From the NCBI GenBank assembly GCA_026214975.1, contig CM047817.1, positions 53,936,246 through 54,000,245 of the forward strand: a stretch of 64,000 nucleotides of DNA, given 5' to 3'. This DNA comes from Gentiana macrophylla (taxonomy: Eukaryota > Streptophyta > Magnoliopsida > Gentianales > Gentianaceae). Shown here in pieces: positions 59,111 to 64,000 of this stretch. The translations under genes and the position numbers were made by a program. The notes below the pieces were generated by a model. The model was given only the letters and a program-made list of their open reading frames with translations. It was not told where the DNA came from and did not search any database. How positions within the stretch are numbered: the first letter of the stretch is position 1; every line of letters starts with the position of its first letter.

Positions 59111-60466
59111 GCTGGATGATAAGGTTATCTTAGGTACAATAATATTAGAAAACTTAGCGATTCTGGCATTGTTTGATACGGGAGCATCTAATACTTTTGT
59201 GTCAACTAAGGTAGCTAAGAAGCTTAACTTACCAATGGAACCTTTAGAAACACTTTGGAGATAAAAACACCATTAGGAAAAGTGACTAAGGTAACCAAGT
59301 TGATGCCACAAATAGATGTTTGCATTGGGACGTATCATTGCAAGAGTGACTTTACGGTTCTAGACTTTTCGGATTTCGATGTGATTCTTGGAATAGATTG
59401 GCTATCCGAGAATTTTGTCTACTTGGATTGTCGAGAAAAGAGAGTGACCTTTAAGATACCAGGGAGATCAGATAAGACTTATCGAGGTAATGTCTACAAG
59501 CCGAGTAAGAAGTGTCACCCTATAATTTCAGCGGTTAACGCTATAAGAGCTTGTCGGAAAGGTAGTGAAGGCTACTTGTTCTACGTAGTGGATGTGGAAC
59601 AAGTGAAGCCTGAGTTAGAAGAGACCCCTGTAGTAAAGGAATACCCTGAAGTGTTTCCAGAGGAGTTACAGGGAAACATGCCGGATAGAGAGATAGAGTT
59701 TGAAATCAAGTTGATACCGGGAGCGGCACCAGTTGCTAAGGCACCCTATAGGATGGCACCGGCTGAATTAAAGGAGTTGAAAGCTCAACTTAAGTATATG
59801 CTTGAAATGAATATAATTCAGCCTAGTACTTCGCCTTGGGGAGCCCCAGTGTTGTTCGTCAAGAAGAAAGATGGTAGCATGAGTATGTGTATAGATTACA
59901 GGGCGTTGAACAATCTTACCATCAAGAATAAGTACCCTTTGCCAAGGATTGATGATCTGTTTAATCAGTTTCAAGGCAAGAAAGTGTTCTCTAAGATTGA
60001 TCTTAGGTCCGGATATCATCAGTTGAAGATCAAGGTAGCAGATATACCGAAGACGGCTTTCAGTACGAGGTATGGACATTATGAGTTCTTGGTCATGCCT
60101 TTTGGACTCACTAATGGTCCATCTGCATTTATGGATTCAATGCAGCGTGTTTTCATGCCATACTTGGACATGTTTGTGATAGTGTTCATAGATGACATCC
60201 TTGTATACTCTAAGGATGAGAAGGAACATGAAGAGCACTTAAGGATAGTGCTGGATACATTAAAGAAGAACCAATTGTATGCTAAGTTCTCAAAGTGCGA
60301 CTTTTGGTTGGATCAAGTTAGTTTCATAGGTCATGTCATTTCTAGAGATGGCATCAAGGTTGATCCGGCAAAGATTGAAGCAGTTGAGAAATGGTCTAGA
60401 CCGACTACAGTTTCTGAGGTTAGGAGTTTTCTCGGTTTGGCTGCCTATTATAGGAAGTTTGTATAG
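59111..60466 (+). pseudogene. pol: Chromovirus protease and reverse transcriptase
   Basis: The protease starts with the active-site motif LFDTGASNTFVS (about 59168-59203). A frameshift near 59255 leads into a 403-codon open stretch, the longest in the window, which has no ATG of its own. It begins with the end of the protease ([13 protein letters not shown]), then the RT: a PYRMAP entry, [62 protein letters not shown] and the catalytic FIDDILVYS at about 60188-60214. It ends with [13 protein letters not shown] and a TAG at 60464 where the polyprotein should continue. All RT catalytic aspartates are present. Family: Ty3/gypsy chromovirus, probably Tekay/Del-like. Confidence 0.9.
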
Positions 60467-61119
60467 GAATTCTCAAAGATAGCTACACCACTTACCCGGC
60501 TCACTCAAAAGAATGTGTAGTTCGAATGGACCAGTGAGTGTGAAGAGGCTTTTGAAACACTGAAGAAGAAGTTGACTACAACCCAGTGTTGGCAGTACCG
60601 GAGATCTTTGATAACTACGATGATTACACGAATGCTTCGGGATAAGGTTTTGTTTGTGTGTTGATGCAAGAAGGGAATGTGATTGCTTATGCATCTAGAT
60701 AGTTGAAGGTGCATGAGAAGAATTACCCAACACATGACTTAGAGTTGGCAGCAGTAGTGTTTGCCCTAAAGACTTGGAGGCACTACTTGTCTGGAGTTAA
60801 GGCCAGGATCTTCACCGATCACAAGAGTTTGAAGTATTTCTTTACCCAAGAGAATTTAAATATGAGGCAAAGGAGATGGTTAGAGTTTGTTAAGGATTAT
60901 GATTTGGAGATTAAGTACCATCCGGGTAAAGCAAATGTAGTGGCCGATGCTTTGAGCAGAAAACCAGTGTTTGCGGTTTCAAGCGTTGAAGAAATGGTAG
61001 AAAGGTTAGATGGGTTGAGAATCCGAAGATTTGATCGAATTGAAGACCGGCAGTTTGTGGCACCGTTGTTAGCAAGGTCCGAGTTGATGGATGATATTCG
61101 GGAGAAGCAAGATGCATGA
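60467..61119 (+). pseudogene. Chromovirus RNase H
   Basis: The N-terminal part (60467-60702) continues the RT connection (KIATPLTRLT) but contains several stops and a small deletion. From 60703 the frame is open and reads [20 protein letters not shown], the segment of the catalytic glutamate, then [14 protein letters not shown] with a catalytic aspartate, [20 protein letters not shown] and ADALSRKP, the typical end. The frame shifts near 61100. Confidence 0.85.
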
Positions 61120-62278
61120 AGTCCCAGTTTTGGTTGACTTGGAGCGAGTTGCAAGGGAAAAGCCTACATTTGGTTATGTGTTAGATAAGAATGGGAATCT
61201 TTGGTACCAGGATCGGTGGTGTGTGCCTAATGTTGGTGAATTAAGACAGAGTGTCATGGAAGAGGCACATAGGATTGCTTTTGCAGTTCATCCGGGAGCT
61301 ACTAAAATGTACAGAGACTTGAAGGAAAGGTTTTGGTGGCCCTCGATGAAACTGGAGATAGCCAAGTTCGTTGTAGAATGTGATACATGCTAGAAGGTTA
61401 AAGCAGAACATAGAAGACCAGGAGGAATTCTTAAGCCATTGGATATTCCGGATTTGAAATGGGATAAGATCACGATGGATTTCATCACCGGTTTACCTAA
61501 GACGAGAGGTGGTCATGATGCGATTTGGGTGATTGTGGATAGATTGACCAAATCCGCTAATTTCTTACCATATAAGGTTGATATGCCCTTGAATAAAATG
61601 ACGACACTATACTTGGATAATATAGTGAAGTTACACGGAGTACCTATCTCGATAGTTTCGGATCATGATCCGAGGTTCGTCAACCGCTTTTGGAAAAGTT
61701 TACAAGTAGCTTTTGGAACCAAGTTGGACATGAGTACGGCATTTCATCCTCAGATAGATGGACAGTCAGAGAGGACCATCCAAACACTTGAGGATATGTT
61801 GAGAGCTTGTGTTTTGGAAGTAGGTGGATCATGGGATGATTACCTACCTATAGCGGAGTTTGCCTATAACAACAGTTATCATGCAAGTATAGGCATGCCA
61901 CCGTTTGAAGCTTTGTATGGAAGAAGGTGTAGAATGCCACTGTTTTGGGATGAAGTCGGGAGAAGACAAGTCACCGGGCCGGAATTGGTTGAGCAAGCTG
62001 AAGAAAGAGTTCAGTTTGTTAAGAAGAATCTGAAGGCAGAGCAAGATAGACAAAAGAGTTGGGGAGATGTTAGAAGGAGACCTCTTGAGTTTGAAGTTGG
62101 TGAAAGAGTGTATCTACGAGCTTCACCAATGAAGGGAGTGAAACATTTTGGACAAAATGGAAAGTTAAGCCCGAGGTATGTTGGACCTTTTGAGATTCTG
62201 GAAAGAGTTGGACCGTTGGCATATAAGCTTAAGTTACCGGAATCCATGTCGAGAGTCCACAACGTATTTCATGTCTAG
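61091..62278 (+). pseudogene. Chromovirus integrase
   Basis: The zinc-binding N-terminus (61091-61393) shows the histidine pair (HRIAFAVHPG) and the first cysteines (VECDTC), then a TAG at 61391 exactly where the motif should continue (the next codons still read KVKAEHRRPGG). The core at 61439-62278 has the three catalytic positions in MDFITGLP, SDHDPRF and SERTIQTLEDML. It also has SYHASIGMPPFEALYGRRC and the C-terminal GPFEILERVGPLAYKLKLP, followed by VHNVFHV and a TAG. Apart from the two stops this is well preserved. Confidence 0.9.
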
Positions 62279-62526
62279 ATGTTGAAGAATGTTTGACCAA
62301 GATGAAAGTTGAGACTGCTGTTGATCCGGAGATTCTTCAAGACAATCTTTCGTATGATGAGACACCGATCAGAATTTTGGACCGGAAAGAAAGGATGATT
62401 AAGAGACGATTGATCCCTTTTCTGGTGCAATGGAGCAATCATTCGTCGGAAGAAGCCACTTGGGAATTTGAGGACAATATGATCAGCGAGTTTCCAGATT
62501 TTATGGACTTACCAGGTATGTTCTAA
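62279..62526 (+). pseudogene. Chromodomain tail of the chromovirus integrase
   Basis: After the stop following VFHV, the frame continues as PEILQDNLSYDETPIRILDR, then IPFLVQWSNHSSEEATWEFE and a stop at 62524. The VQW..H...EATWE block is the chromodomain signature of plant chromoviruses, which directs integration to particular chromatin. Its presence defines the clade. Confidence 0.85.
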
Positions 62527-62548
62527 GTTTCGAGGACGAAACTCCTTT

Positions 62549-62561
62549 AAGGGGGGAAGAA
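62549..62561 (+). other. Polypurine tract of chromovirus
   Basis: AAGGGGGGAAGAA lies directly before the 3' LTR and after the CGAGGACGAAACTCCT sequence found in the same place at 4616-4632. Confidence 0.8.
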
Positions 62562-64000
62562 TGTAATATTCCGATTTTTGGGATATGGCCGACGTGTCAT
62601 TTTGCGAAAAACGAAATATTGGGTTCGGTTCCTTTTATTCGGAGTTCAATTATTTAGTTAAATATATGTATATTTTCGAGATATATGCATACATTTAAGG
62701 AAAAGAAAAACTGATTTTAGTATAAGGGTGATTAAGAAAAATCAGTGCAATTAGGTAATATTGGGATTTTTCATACTTAAGGAAAAATTAACCTAATCAG
62801 TCCCTTAAACTTTTAATCAGATTTTCCACCTCCAAATTGTACTCTGCGTGTGTGAGAGAGAGCAAGTTAGGGCTGAGGGATTTTTCACCAAGTGCTAAGT
62901 CAATTCATAACGGATTTCATATTAGAGTAGAGCACCGGGATCGTTGTGAATAGAGCTTCGTTTTGAAATCAGAAAGTTGAAGCTTTGTAAAGGTATGATC
63001 GAGCCCTAATTCTGATCTCCTTCAAGTTTGATGGATTCAAACTCATCAATTCATAGTTTTTATCATTTAGAAGCATGTGACTAAATCTAATCTAAGTTTG
63101 GATTTATCACACATGTTTCCTGTAGAGAAGGGACGGTTTTAGCTACTGTTTTTCTGAGTTTGGACTTCGATTTTGCTTGTAAAAAGGTAAGAAGCTCTTC
63201 GTACAATCTAATTGTGGTTTAAAGTAGAATAGATCATGTTTTGATGCATATTGTATCAAGTTTTAAGCTTAGATGAAGTTTAAGGATTAATTTTTGTTTT
63301 GGATCTTAAAAAGTTATGTTTTTCTACTGTTTTGGAATCGAGTAGAGATCGTTAAGGGTTATAAAAAAGGTTTTAGGGCTTTTTCTGCGTAGGATGCGTA
63401 CGCATTGCGCAACAATGAGCACGCATTCCTATCACAGGATTGCTTATGATAGTTGAAGCAGGTATAATGCTTACGCATTCAGGGAATGCGCACACATTGT
63501 TGGTTCAGAGTTGTGCAGGATGCTCACTGTTTGATGAATGCATACGCATTCAGAGCAATGTGCACGCAATGTTTGAGCAGTGTCATTCAGCTTACTTTTG
63601 GCCAGGGAATGCGTACGCATTGGGCACAATGTGCACACATTGTTTGAACAGAGTTTTTCAAGCGAGTTTTAAGAAAGAAATGCACACGCGCATTCCATGG
63701 GGATCTTGCACGCATTGCCCCAGATTTTTTAAAAGATGTTGTTTTAAGCTATGTTTTGAATTTTAAACCTTGTTACATGATCAAATAACACTAATTAAAT
63801 ATGAACAAGCCCCGATTGAGTTTTGGATTCGTTCAGTTAAAACACCGAATGTACTCTTCAAGGGAGTTGAAGTTCGGATCCGTCGGAAGGGCATGAAAAG
63901 GCTTGTGCTTTGATCAACTAGAGTTCATCAATCTCTGTGTAATTCTTAGGATGTGATGTCTAGATGTCTAAGTGAGGGAGTAGAGTTGATAAGGTGGGTT
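62562..64000 (+). repeat. 3' LTR of chromovirus, cut by window end
   Basis: Starts TGTAATATTCCG and aligns with 45523-46970 of the 5' LTR as far as the window extends. It includes the GCGCATT/AATGCGC cluster (63390-63720). About 0.9 kb of the LTR lies beyond the window. Confidence 0.9.

Overview
This is nuclear DNA of a flowering plant, most likely a eudicot. The sequence is AT-rich and dominated by plant retrotransposons. It also holds a tRNA-derived SINE, Mutator-like and hAT-like miniature elements, a Helitron end, a degraded caulimovirid-like insertion and one recognisable plant gene, a leucine-rich-repeat extensin. I cannot name the species. No bacterial, organellar, rRNA, functional tRNA or CRISPR features are present.

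Layout. 1-3680: 3' part of a decayed Ty1/copia element with its 3' LTR. 3681-6978: 3' end of a Ty3/gypsy element with a complete 2.33 kb LTR. 6979-7966: two TRIM elements in opposite orientation, one truncated and one complete with a target-site duplication (TSD). 9012-12308: a probable Mutator-type element bounded by inverted repeats and carrying a broken C2H2 zinc-finger fragment. 14757-15091: a Mutator-like MITE with a 10-bp TSD. 20321-20975: a tandem duplication rich in TG/TA microsatellites. 21610 to about 24740: a probable minus-strand Helitron. 25209-26457: two exons of an unrecognised membrane-protein gene, whose intron holds a hAT-like MITE and a SINE, both with TSDs. 26563-30158: a solo LTR that itself contains a second solo LTR, both with TSDs. 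30610-39410: one copia element split by another, then joined by a deletion that removed the reverse transcriptase. 39803-41914: an LRX (leucine-rich repeat extensin) gene with several frameshifts. 42565-43345: a caulimovirid movement-protein-like relic. 43350-64000: a three-level nest, in which a minus-strand copia fragment was entered by a chromovirus (gypsy), whose 5' LTR was then entered by a SIRE-like copia element with an extra ORF in the env position.

How the parts relate. Almost all coding capacity is retroelement gag/pol, and every copy is broken by stops or frameshifts. The two host loci (LRX and the membrane-protein exons) sit between insertions. Where LTR sisters can be compared, many differences fall at CAG/CTG/CCG sites as small scrambles. 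The same distortion is visible in tRNA primer-binding sites, where the expected sequence is known. That pattern fits either sequence error at methylated CHG sites or an unusual mutational process. It means frameshifts in this window should not be taken at face value without read-level evidence.
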